Source: Candidatus Cloacimonadota bacterium
GTDB taxonomy: Bacteria > Cloacimonadota > Cloacimonadia > Cloacimonadales > TCS61
Assembly (NCBI GenBank): GCA_030445745.1
Contig: JASUTE010000032.1
Location: 1-13,051 of the forward strand
Reading direction: 5' to 3'
Length of the DNA stretch: 13,051 nucleotides
Position numbers and translations under genes: made by a program
Shown: positions 6,381 to 12,407 of the stretch, one piece after another
How the letters are laid out: each line of letters starts with the position of its first letter
Numbering within the stretch: position 1 is the first letter of the stretch
Notes under the pieces: model-generated
Databases searched by the model: none
What the model was told of the DNA's origin: nothing
Seen by the model: the letters and a program-made list of their open reading frames with translations, nothing else

Positions 6381-7273
6381 AAGATTTCACATTATCAGTA
6401 TACAGAAACCTTCTTCAAACTCTAAAATATAAAGATTATGAGTTCCTTACAGTCGAAGAGTACTTTACTCGCCAAGTCGCCTCTTCGCAGGGACGTTCCC
6501 TCGCCTCTTCGCTTCCTCGCTCCCTCGTTCTTCTCCGTCATGATGTCGATCGCAAACCTGAAAATGCCCTCAGAATGGCAAAACTGGAAGCGGTATTGGG
6601 AGTAAAAGCTACTTACTATTTTCGGACAATACCACAAACGTTGAAGCCGGACATAATTAAGCAAATTGCTGAGTTGGGGCATGAGATAGGATACCACTAC
6701 GAGAATTTGACAACAGCAAATTCACAAATTAAAAATTTAAACCCTGTGAAATATTCTCGTTCCTCGAATTTCACGGGTCAAAAATGTAAAATTAAAAATG
6801 AAGAAGAATATGAAAAAGAACTTTTTGAATTAGCGATAAAGGATTTTGAAAAGAACTTAAATAAACTACGGAAAATTGTTCCTATAAAAAATATCTGTAT
6901 GCATGGTAGCCCCTTGAGTAAATGGGATAGCAGAGATTTGTGGGGAAAGTATAATTACCGAGATTACGGTATTATTTCTGAGCCTTATTTTGATATTGAT
7001 TTTTCCAAAGTGCAGTACATTACCGATGCTGGGCGTTCCTGGAATAATGCAGCAATAAATTTGCGCGATAAAGTGAATTCACCATTCGAAAATAATTTCA
7101 AGCATACAAATAATATTATTAAGGCAGCAGAAAACGGTCAGCTCTCCGAGCAGACAATGTTCAACATCCATCCTGAGCATTGGGCTGCAACTTCACCTGA
7201 ATGGCTGAAGATTTGGACTGTGAGGAAAGTGAAGAATGCGGTGAAGAGGGTAGTTTTGCGAAGAAGGCCGTGA
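6377..7273 (+). CDS. Polysaccharide deacetylase family protein with two repeat-derived inserts
   Basis: A 298-residue NodB-fold protein that probably removes N-acetyl groups from a glycan precursor; no signal peptide, so likely cytoplasmic. Metal-site motif RHDVD (54-58), GHEIGYHYE (101-109) with His102 and His107, ICMHGSPLSKWDSRDLW (173-189) and the late NIHPEHW (263-269) are all present. GTG start overlaps the S23 stop. Residues 31-52 (Ser/Arg/Leu-rich) are the translation of the TCGC octad array at 6469-6532, placed between FLTVEEYF and the catalytic strand. Residues about 121-141 come from a 63-base palindromic insertion. Both keep the frame. The stop codon is the first triplet of the next heptad array. 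Its N-terminal exon-like segment is repeated upstream at 3831 and 5816. Confidence 0.87.
   Translation: MKDFTLSVYRNLLQTLKYKDYEFLTVEEYFTRQVASSQGRSLASSLPRSLVLLRHDVDRKPENALRMAKLEAVLGVKATYYFRTIPQTLKPDIIKQIAELGHEIGYHYENLTTANSQIKNLNPVKYSRSSNFTGQKCKIKNEEEYEKELFELAIKDFEKNLNKLRKIVPIKNICMHGSPLSKWDSRDLWGKYNYRDYGIISEPYFDIDFSKVQYITDAGRSWNNAAINLRDKVNSPFENNFKHTNNIIKAAENGQLSEQTMFNIHPEHWAATSPEWLKIWTVRKVKNAVKRVVLRRRP
6469..6532 (+). repeat. Octad array inside the deacetylase gene, right arm of S23 element 4 (unit TCGCNNNN)
   Basis: Eight consecutive 8-base units in register: TCGCCAAG, TCGCCTCT, TCGCAGGG, ACGTTCCC, TCGCCTCT, TCGCTTCC, TCGCTCCC, TCGTTCTT. It is complementary to the GCGA octads at 5903-5982 (for example GCGAAGAGGCGA against TCGCCTCTTCGC). 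The array is translated as a Ser/Arg/Leu-rich linker. Confidence 0.85.
6726..6799 (+). repeat. REP-like palindrome inserted in frame in the deacetylase gene
   Basis: Hairpin arms ACCCTGTGAAAT (6741-6752) and ATTTCACGGGT (6768-6778) pair completely apart from one bulged T. The hairpin is bordered by perfect 11-base direct repeats AAATTAAAAAT at 6726-6736 and 6789-6799. Counting one direct repeat, the extra DNA is 63 bases, exactly 21 codons. The repeats are AT-rich, so their status as a target-site duplication is inference. Confidence 0.7.
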
Positions 7274-7370
7274 GCGGATGAGAAGTGAGCGTGTGAGAGA
7301 AGAAAGCTCGGTAAACAGAAGACAGAAGACAGAAGACAGAAGGAAGACAGTAGGCGGTAAACAGGAGAAG
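7271..7370 (+). repeat. Heptad arrays, left arm of S23 element 5 (units NTGAGNN then ACAGAAG)
   Basis: Two stretches: TGAGCGG, ATGAGAA, GTGAGCG, TGTGAGA from 7271, then four ACAGAAG units (7315-7342), a 4-base slip, ACAGTAG, GCGGTAA and ACAGGAG. It begins at the deacetylase stop codon. Units are complementary to the CTTCCGT/CTTCTGT-type array after the S23 gene. Confidence 0.8.
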
Positions 7371-7379
7371 TAAGAAGAA

Positions 7380-7742
7380 GTGGGGACAAAGAGTTTTAAA
7401 GAAATTGAAGCCTGGCAATTAGCACATAAAATTGTTTTAGAAGTATATGAGCTAACAAATGATTTCCCGAAAGAAGAAATATATGGCTTAATATCACAAT
7501 TTAGAAGAGCAGCTGTTTCTATCGCTGCAAACATAGCAGAAGGTTATAAAAAAAATGGGATTAAAGATAAAATCAAGTTTTACAATATCTCCCAAGGTTC
7601 TATAGAAGAGTGTAGATACTATATTTTACTATCCAAGGATTTAGGATATGGTTATTCATCTGAAATGGAAGAATTATTAGATAAATGCAGTCGAAAATTA
7701 TTTGGATATGTAAAATCAATAAAGGAAAATAGGAATTACTGA
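7380..7742 (+). CDS. Four-helix-bundle protein, S23/TIGR02436 family (copy 5)
   Basis: Intact 120-residue S23 protein, the closest relative of copy 1 (90 of the first 111 residues identical). It shows KEIEAWQLAHKIVLEVYEL, the core LISQFRRAAVSIAANIAEGY and the ISQGSIEECRYYILLSKDL helix, and ends SIKENRNY, a tail that copy 1 has lost by a one-base deletion. The start is GTG (where copy 1 has ATG); the nearest strong ribosome site is AGGAG at 7363-7367, 12 bases away, with AGAAGAAG nearer. Similarity to copy 1 continues past the stop through AATAGGAATTACTGA and into the first heptads, so the unit moved or was duplicated together with its 3' arm. Confidence 0.92.
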   Translation: MGTKSFKEIEAWQLAHKIVLEVYELTNDFPKEEIYGLISQFRRAAVSIAANIAEGYKKNGIKDKIKFYNISQGSIEECRYYILLSKDLGYGYSSEMEELLDKCSRKLFGYVKSIKENRNY

Positions 7743-7750
7743 GCCATGCT

Positions 7751-7883
7751 ATTCCGTCTACCGTCTCCCGTCTCCTGTCTACCGCCTTCCGTCTTACGCT
7801 TCCTGTCTTCCGTCTTCCGCTTCCCGTCTCCCGTCTTCCGTCTTCCGCTTCCCGTCTCCCGTCTTCTATCCTATCTTTAACTT
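7751..7883 (+). repeat. Heptad array, right arm of S23 element 5, reaching the next start codon
   Basis: Nineteen units in perfect register: ATTCCGT, CTACCGT, CTCCCGT, CTCCTGT, CTACCGC, CTTCCGT and so on to CTTCTAT, CCTATCT, TTAACTT. A four-unit block of 28 bases is exactly duplicated (7807-7834 and 7835-7862), a sign of recent slippage or unequal exchange. The last unit touches the ATG of the sugar transferase gene. Confidence 0.9.
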
Positions 7884-9413
7884 ATGCCTAAAACAACTAT
7901 AAAACTAACCCTTTATCTTGTCGATGTGCTTATTCTTATCGCATCGTTTTTATTTTTCATCTGGCTTAAACCATCTTCTATCAACACCTACCTACCTCAG
8001 TTCTGGTTTCCTTTTGTTATTTTTTTAGCTATCTGGCTGCTGTTTTCAGTTATCGGTCGTAAATTCTTTATTATTAGCAAACCCCTCAAAAAAGCTGTAA
8101 GCAGTGCCTTGAATATCAATTTAGTCACAGCAGCATTTATTTTTATGCTTATCTATCTTTTCGACTTAGTTCATCTTTCGCGCCTGGTTGTGTTAGGAAC
8201 CATGGGGCTTGCCACTGTTTTAGAACTTATACTTATCTACTTAGTTAATCAGATAATGCATGCTCATCCTATTCAAGCCGAACAGCTTTCTAACCCAAAA
8301 GAAGAATTAGAACTGCATGACCCTTTGGTAGACTTTAGCCAGAGCCAACTCTGCCAGGATAGTGTGCGTAGCTTCCTAGAAAAAGAAGCAAGCTTAAATA
8401 GTAATATAAAAGAATTTTTAGTTAAAAACATTCCTACTGATAAGATAGAAAACTCCACTTTCCGGCTTTTCAATACTGCCACAGTTTTCAATATTGCCAG
8501 CATTGTACCCAATACTCTGCTGCTGCTAGTGAATCTGCATAAAATCAATGATATCAAAAGGATCAATCGCTATTTCATCAAAGTGAACTACCGTCTGCAG
8601 GCGGGCGGCTATTTTGTGGGACAGGTAGAAACTATTAAGGTGCGGTTCCAAAAAATTATGGCGCACTATCCTGTTGGCTTCAACTACCTGGCCTATGGCA
8701 TTGATTTCATTTTCAAGCGGGTAATTCCCAAAATTCCACTGCTAAAACAATGTTATTTTGCCCTCACCAAAGGCAAGAATCGCTCTATATCTAAAACCGA
8801 GGTATTGGGAAGGCTTTACTATTGTGGCTTCAAGGTAGAAGCTTTGGGAGAGATAGATAATAAACTGGTTTTTGCTGCTAGGAAGGTAAATCTACCCCTG
8901 CGCTATCAAGAACCGTCTTACGGACCTTTTATCAAGTTACGCCGGGTAGGAAAAGATGGCGAGATCATCAACGTTTATAAGTTTAGAACCATGCATCCTT
9001 ACTCGGAATTCCTGCAGGAATATATTTATGAGAATTATAAATTGGACAAAAGCGGTAAGTTCAAGAACGATTTTAGGATAACTACCTGGGGTAAAGTTTT
9101 TCGCCGGTTATGGATAGATGAACTACCGCAGCTTATTAACTGGCTGCAAGGTGACCTGCGTATTTTTGGAGTGCGTGCCATTAGCCAGCATTATTTTAGT
9201 CTTTATCCCGAAGAAGTTCAGGAAATGCGCATAAAGCATAAACCAGGTCTGGTACCTCCTTATTACACGGATCTGCCTACCGAATTTGAAGAGATTGTGG
9301 AATCGGAAAAGCGCTATTTGCTACAAAAACAGGAGCATCCCATCCTCACCGATATCAAGTATTTCTGTAAAGCTTGGTGGAATATTATATTTAAGGGAGC
9401 GAGGAGCAAGTAG
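7884..9413 (+). CDS. Membrane phosphoglycosyl transferase (bacterial sugar transferase, WcaJ/PglC superfamily) with N-terminal extension
   Basis: Starts surface-glycan assembly by moving a sugar-1-phosphate from a UDP-sugar to undecaprenyl phosphate at the inner membrane. 509 residues. Hydrophobic segments at about 8-28, 41-57, 76-95 and 100-122 form an N-terminal membrane region. A middle part (about 190-340) with VNYRLQAGGYFVGQVET looks like a degenerate methyltransferase-like domain. The C-terminal catalytic domain has VYKFRTM (364-370), DELPQL (412-417) whose Asp412-Glu413 is the catalytic dyad, GVRAIS in place of the usual GPRP, and PGLVPPY. There is no ribosome-binding sequence before ATG 7884: the leader is a heptad array. 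The stop abuts the next array. Sugar specificity cannot be read from sequence. Confidence 0.92.
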   Translation: MPKTTIKLTLYLVDVLILIASFLFFIWLKPSSINTYLPQFWFPFVIFLAIWLLFSVIGRKFFIISKPLKKAVSSALNINLVTAAFIFMLIYLFDLVHLSRLVVLGTMGLATVLELILIYLVNQIMHAHPIQAEQLSNPKEELELHDPLVDFSQSQLCQDSVRSFLEKEASLNSNIKEFLVKNIPTDKIENSTFRLFNTATVFNIASIVPNTLLLLVNLHKINDIKRINRYFIKVNYRLQAGGYFVGQVETIKVRFQKIMAHYPVGFNYLAYGIDFIFKRVIPKIPLLKQCYFALTKGKNRSISKTEVLGRLYYCGFKVEALGEIDNKLVFAARKVNLPLRYQEPSYGPFIKLRRVGKDGEIINVYKFRTMHPYSEFLQEYIYENYKLDKSGKFKNDFRITTWGKVFRRLWIDELPQLINWLQGDLRIFGVRAISQHYFSLYPEEVQEMRIKHKPGLVPPYYTDLPTEFEEIVESEKRYLLQKQEHPILTDIKYFCKAWWNIIFKGARSK

Positions 9414-9502
9414 CAGAGATCAGAAGGCAGAAGACAGAGATCAGAAGACAGAGGTCAGAGATAAGTGTTTAGGAGTCAGGTCAAGAGTCAGAGGTTAAGA
9501 AG
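9412..9502 (+). repeat. Heptad array, left arm of S23 element 6 (unit NNCAGAG)
   Basis: In register from 9412: AGCAGAG, ATCAGAA, GGCAGAA, GACAGAG, ATCAGAA, GACAGAG, GTCAGAG, then drifting through ATAAGTG and GTCAGGT to TAAGAAG. It starts within the stop codon of the sugar transferase. Complementary to the CTCTGNN-type units at 10183-10217. Confidence 0.82.
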
Positions 9503-9691
9503 CAGGGGACACGGGAGGATAAGATGCAAATTAGATCTGCGAAAGATTTAACTGTCTATCAGAAAGCCTATAAACTTGCTATGGAAATTTATGAGCTTAG
9601 CAGAGATTTTCCCCAAGAAGAAAGATATGCATTAACCAATCAGATAAGAAGGTCTTCTCGGTCAGTCTGCTTAAATTTACGAGAAGCTTGG

Positions 9692-9976
9692 CTTCCAGCT
9701 CGTAGAGTGTATGTATAAAGTATATGCAATTGAAAGTGAAAATACTGGCAGAATTTATATTGGACAAACTAATAATATCCAGAAGAGATTGAAAATGCAC
9801 AATATGGGCTATGTAAAATCAACTTACAAAGATATGCCTTGGCATTTGTTGGCAATTGAATCGTTTGATACAAGAAATGAAGCAAGATGGCGTGAAAGAC
9901 AATTAAAAAAATCAAAAGGAATTAGAATGAAGTGGCTCGCTCATTTTAAAGTATAAAGTGCTTACAGCTCGGAGAG
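9692..9976 (+). mobile_element. GIY-YIG insertion in S23 copy 6, with direct-repeat ends
   Basis: Exactly 285 bp (a multiple of three) between codons TGG and GCT. It begins CTTCCAGCTCGTAGAG (9692-9707) and ends CTTACAGCTCGGAGAG (9961-9976), a direct repeat matching at 14 of 16 bases. Keeping one copy in the target would shift the S23 frame, so both copies probably belong to the insert. Confidence 0.8.
9711..9956 (+). CDS. Small GIY-YIG nuclease-like protein, insertion 2
   Basis: An 81-residue single GIY-YIG domain: VYAIES (4-9), IYIGQTNNIQKRLKMHN with YIG and the conserved Arg, and a C-terminal helix RNEARWRERQLKKSKG with the conserved Glu. It is clearly different in sequence from the GIY-YIG protein at 4483, with other spacing and another C-terminus, so it is an independent arrival and not a copy. 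ATG 9711 overlaps the end of the truncated S23 frame; no good ribosome site precedes it, so expression may rely on coupling to S23 translation. The insertion lies four codons further along the S23 motif than insertion 1. Reading frame intact; activity unknown. Confidence 0.9.
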   Translation: MYKVYAIESENTGRIYIGQTNNIQKRLKMHNMGYVKSTYKDMPWHLLAIESFDTRNEARWRERQLKKSKGIRMKWLAHFKV

Positions 9977-10182
9977 GCTAAGCGTTTTTATGAAGCTCAT
10001 TTTATTAGTAAGTTAACAGATTGTGACGGAGAGAATAGCGAAACGAATTCATCACTGGACTTTGCTAAGGATTGTAATTATATTAATAAATCAAAATATA
10101 ATGAATTGATTAAATTAAATAAAGAAATTGGAAAGATGTTAGGTTCAATGATAAATAATCCTCAAAAGTTCTTAGTAAAACG

Positions 10183-10217
10183 ATCTGAGAGCTGACATCT
10201 GCTAACTGACCTCTGGA
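10183..10217 (+). repeat. Heptad array, right arm of S23 element 6 (unit NNCTGNN)
   Basis: Five units in register: ATCTGAG, AGCTGAC, ATCTGCT, AACTGAC, CTCTGGA. They overlap the S23 stop codon and are complementary to the CAGAG/GTCAG units before that gene. Confidence 0.7.
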
Positions 10218-10219
10218 AT

Positions 10220-10402
10220 ATGTTGGCAGATTTTTACAATAAAATAAAGATATCGTTAAAGGAGTCTCGCGAAACTACCTATTGGTTAAGGATTTTAAAA
10301 GAACTTCAGCTCGGTGACCAAAAAGTTTTGTTGTTTCTATATAAAGAATCAATTGAATTATCAAATATTCTTGGCTCAATCTCTTCGAAACAAGTCAGAT
10401 AA
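10220..10402 (+). pseudogene. S23-family C-terminal fragment (copy 7)
   Basis: Reads MLADFYNKIKISLKESRE, then TTYWLRILKELQL and a final helix ELSNILGSISSKQ. The run ADFYNKIKISLKESRETTYWL split as above matches the second half of a third S23 subgroup (typically DF..K..IA.KE.RET.YWLRLLKE). The N-terminal half is missing; the sequence upstream is the right arm of element 6, so a rearrangement joined the two. The ATG could give a 60-residue peptide but an incomplete bundle. Confidence 0.7.
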
Positions 10403-10420
10403 TTTTCCTGTTTTTATTTT

Positions 10421-10476
10421 TTTACTTTATAATTTTTACCTTATCCTTTAAACTTTAACCTTATCCCGTCTTTTCG
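10421..10476 (+). repeat. Heptad array after S23 fragment 7 (unit TANNCTT)
   Basis: Eight units: TTTACTT, TATAATT, TTTACCT, TATCCTT, TAAACTT, TAACCTT, ATCCCGT, CTTTTCG. Pyrimidine-rich on the + strand like the other downstream arms; its left partner would have been lost with the 5' half of the S23 gene. Confidence 0.65.
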
Positions 10477-10903
10477 ACTGGAAGCCTTTGGCTGGAATGG
10501 AGAAATCTCAAATTAATAACTATCCATTTTCCTCATCCGGCTTCGCTACGCTCAGCCACCTTCTCCAGCAGAGCTAGAGAAGGAAGAAGTGGTTGTCATC
10601 CTGAGGCATTCTCCGAACTCGATCGACGAAGGATCTAGATATAAGACCTAAAGCCAAGATATTTCGTCGCTTGCCTATGCAAGAATTCCCTCCACGTTAT
10701 CCAACATGGCACAGCAGCATGAAGGTCTTTTTCCTTCTTGCTCTTCACAAGTTGCCCTTGTAAGGGAAACTACAAAGGGTTTCATTTCTTCTTGAACTTC
10801 TCAAGTTTTCTCTTGCAGAGTAAGAGAAAACTACAAATGAGTTTGCAGCAAGGTAAACTACAAATGGGTTCACTTCTAAAGAACACCTATCTTACCTCTC
10901 CCT
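10477..10903. other. Gene-free stretch built of small palindromic and tandem repeats
   Basis: No gene seen. AGCC-TTT-GGCT hairpin near 10487; a palindromic piece 10531-10583 with arms CCTTCTC (10559-10565) and GAGAAGG (10577-10583); a GTCATCCTGAG...GAAGGATCT piece (10595-10636) of a kind found scattered in many bacterial genomes; and a tandem repeat at 10735-10870 listed separately. An open frame here (10738-10974) is composed of repeat sequence and is not taken as a gene. Confidence 0.6.
10735..10870 (+). repeat. Degenerate tandem repeat with three AAACTACAAA boxes
   Basis: AAACTACAAAGGGTT (10767), AAACTACAAATGAGTT (10828) and AAACTACAAATGGGTT (10855). The first two are preceded by matching TTCTTG...TTC-CAAGTT and a short palindrome (CCCTTGTAAGGG; CTCTTGCAGAGTAAGAG), giving a unit of about 60 bases. 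The first palindrome and its GGGTTT tail resemble the CCCTTCGTAAGGG repeat beside the DUF559 gene, so this may be a decayed relative. Confidence 0.65.
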
Positions 10904-10945
10904 TTTCCCATCTCACATTTCACTTTTTACTTTATACTTTTTTAA
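10904..10945 (+). repeat. Heptad array directly before the vanZ-like gene (unit TTTNACT)
   Basis: Six units: TTTCCCA, TCTCACA, TTTCACT, TTTTACT, TTATACT, TTTTTAA. It ends at the AAGGAG that precedes the vanZ-like start. No S23 gene adjoins it. Confidence 0.55.
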
Positions 10946-10952
10946 TAAGGAG

Positions 10953-11303
10953 TTGTTTATCACACTTATCATAAAAATACTCTGGCTGCTGTTTATTAGC
11001 CTAATTTACCTGTTGCCGCTTTTTTCACCAGCGGAGGTAGAACAAACCCTGCAACTGGGCTTTCGTATAGACTACCTGCTGCACGCCGGCGTCTTTTTCC
11101 TAACTGGAATAGTGTTTTTCCTGCGTTCCCGTAAAATGGGTTTATGGCTGGCAACATTTGCTGTTTACTCACTCGCCCTGGAGCTGGCGCAAAAATTTCT
11201 GGCCAGTCGCACCTTTAATCCCCTTGACTTTTTAGCCAATATTCTAGGATTGATATTGGCTTATTTTTTTATGAAATACCTTAATAGGAGAATATATGGT
11301 TAA
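10953..11303 (+). CDS. VanZ-like integral membrane protein
   Basis: A 116-residue protein with four hydrophobic segments (about 5-24, 42-57, 63-81, 90-110) and the VanZ pattern: an early loop before RIDYLLHAGVFFLTG (His in the second segment), LALELAQKFLASRTFNPLDFLANILG with the conserved Glu and the D-ANxxG turn. VanZ proteins sit in the inner membrane; the founding member gives low-level teicoplanin resistance, but most have no known role. The start is uncertain: TTG 10953 directly abuts AAGGAG (10947-10952), too close for normal initiation, and the next in-frame TTG lies within the first membrane segment. It overlaps the dehydrogenase gene by 8 bases, implying coupling. Confidence 0.82.
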   Translation: MFITLIIKILWLLFISLIYLLPLFSPAEVEQTLQLGFRIDYLLHAGVFFLTGIVFFLRSRKMGLWLATFAVYSLALELAQKFLASRTFNPLDFLANILGLILAYFFMKYLNRRIYG

Positions 11304-12321
11304 ATTTGCTTTAGTAGGATGCGGACGCATCTCTTCCAAACACTTTGAATCGATAAAACAGATCGAGCAGGCGCAAATAGTGGCCTGTTGCGATGTTGTA
11401 GAAGAAAGAGCGCAAAAAGCTGCTCGGGAATACCAAATTCCAGCTCATTTCACCAATTACGATGAGATGTTGGAAAAAACCGAATGCGATGCTGTGATAA
11501 TATGTACTCCTAGCGGCTTGCATCCCAAAATGGGTGTAAAAGCTGCCCAGCACAAGCTGCACGTAGTCACCGAAAAGCCAATGGGCACCACCCTGGCGGA
11601 ATCCGACAAGCTGATTAAAGCCTGCGATGAAAACGATGTGCAACTCTTCGTGGTGAAGCAGAACCGCTTGAATACTACTATTCAGTTGCTGAAAAAAGCG
11701 ATAGAAAAAGGGCGTTTCGGGCAAATTTACGTGGTGCAGTCCAATGTATTCTGGCAAAGGCCGCAGAGTTACTACGATCTAGCCAAATGGCGCGGTACCT
11801 GGGAATTTGATGGCGGTGCTTTTATGAACCAGGCTAGCCATTATGTGGATGCTGTGCAGTGGTTAATTGGACCGGTACAGTCGGTAATGGCAGAAACAGG
11901 CACCATGGCACGCCGCATAGAAACCGAAGATACAGGCTCAGCTATTTTGAAATTCCGTAACGGAGTGATCGGCACCATAAATGTTACAATGCTTACTTAT
12001 CCCAAAAATTTCGAGGGTTCCATAACTGTTTTGGGCGAAAAGGGCTCGGTTAAGATAGGTGGAATTGCTATAAATAAAATAGAAAAATGGGAATTTGAAG
12101 AATACGATGACGACGATAGCCTTATCGAGCGTAGCAACTACCAGCCGCCGAATGTTTATGGCCTAGGTCATCTGCCTTATTATAAGAACGTGGTTGATGT
12201 TCTTTTGGGAAAATGTGTACCCAATACCGATGGGCGTAGTGGACGTAAATCGGTAGAGGTTATCGAAGCGATCTATAAATCTGCCAAAACAGGTAAGAAA
12301 ATAGCCCTACCGCTTAGGTAG
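11296..12321 (+). CDS. wlbA: UDP-N-acetylglucosaminuronate 3-dehydrogenase-type oxidoreductase (Gfo/Idh/MocA, WlbA/WbpB group)
   Basis: Oxidises the 3-hydroxyl of UDP-N-acetyl-D-glucosaminuronate with NAD, a step toward 2,3-diamino-uronic acids of O-antigens and capsules; cytoplasmic. 341 residues, full length. N-terminal Rossmann motif GCGRISSKH (8-16), then EKPMG (93-97) with the catalytic Lys94, then QRPQSYYDLAKWRGTW (154-169) and MNQASHYVD (177-185) with the active-site His182. These last motifs are typical of WlbA/WbpB and separate them from other MocA enzymes. ATG follows AGGAG (11286-11290) by 5 bases. Partners WbpA, WbpE and WbpD are not in the window and should lie elsewhere if the pathway is complete. 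Possibly another UDP-sugar substrate. Confidence 0.85.
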   Translation: MVKFALVGCGRISSKHFESIKQIEQAQIVACCDVVEERAQKAAREYQIPAHFTNYDEMLEKTECDAVIICTPSGLHPKMGVKAAQHKLHVVTEKPMGTTLAESDKLIKACDENDVQLFVVKQNRLNTTIQLLKKAIEKGRFGQIYVVQSNVFWQRPQSYYDLAKWRGTWEFDGGAFMNQASHYVDAVQWLIGPVQSVMAETGTMARRIETEDTGSAILKFRNGVIGTINVTMLTYPKNFEGSITVLGEKGSVKIGGIAINKIEKWEFEEYDDDDSLIERSNYQPPNVYGLGHLPYYKNVVDVLLGKCVPNTDGRSGRKSVEVIEAIYKSAKTGKKIALPLR

Positions 12322-12407
12322 GAAGCCACGACAGGCTTAGGCTTGTTTATTAACCTTGCACAAAAATCACGCATAATTTATTATTTGATAAATAGTTAGA
12401 TGTCTTT

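Larger units (their letters stand above)
9524..10195 (+). pseudogene. S23-family gene split by a GIY-YIG insertion (copy 6)
   Basis: First half 9524-9691 (56 codons) reads MQIRSAKDLTVYQKAYKLAM through LTNQIRRSSRSVCLNLREAW. Second half 9977-10195 resumes AKRFYEAHFISKLTDCDGEN and ends with NNPQKFLVKRSES-stop. Removing 9692-9976 restores an uninterrupted 128-residue S23 frame with the family motif EAW-AKRFYEAHF. ATG follows GGAGG (9514-9518) by 5 bases. Unlike copy 3 there is no other damage: start, frame and stop are intact on both sides, so the insertion is probably recent. The fragment before the insertion is translated to a stop at 9716-9718, overlapping the GIY-YIG start. Confidence 0.9.

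Noticed and set aside
9692-9976. tRNA-like D-arm in the repeat CAGCTCGTAGAG
   Set aside because: Only about 12 bases resemble a D-arm; no anticodon arm, T-arm or acceptor stem is found.
1117-10402. Diversity-generating retroelement, since S23 is related to Avd
   Set aside because: No reverse transcriptase and no template/variable repeat pair with adenine substitutions in the window.
10738-10974. 78-codon open frame in the repeat-rich gap
   Set aside because: Made of AAACTACAAA repeats and a heptad array; no ribosome site and no family resemblance.
12323-12338. Terminator AAGCC-ACGACA-GGCTT after the dehydrogenase
   Set aside because: Five-base stem and no clean T-run.
12356-12384. Promoter TTGCAC - 17 bases - TATTAT before the DUF559 gene
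   Set aside because: The -35 box fits poorly and AT-rich DNA offers many such matches; not strong enough to call.
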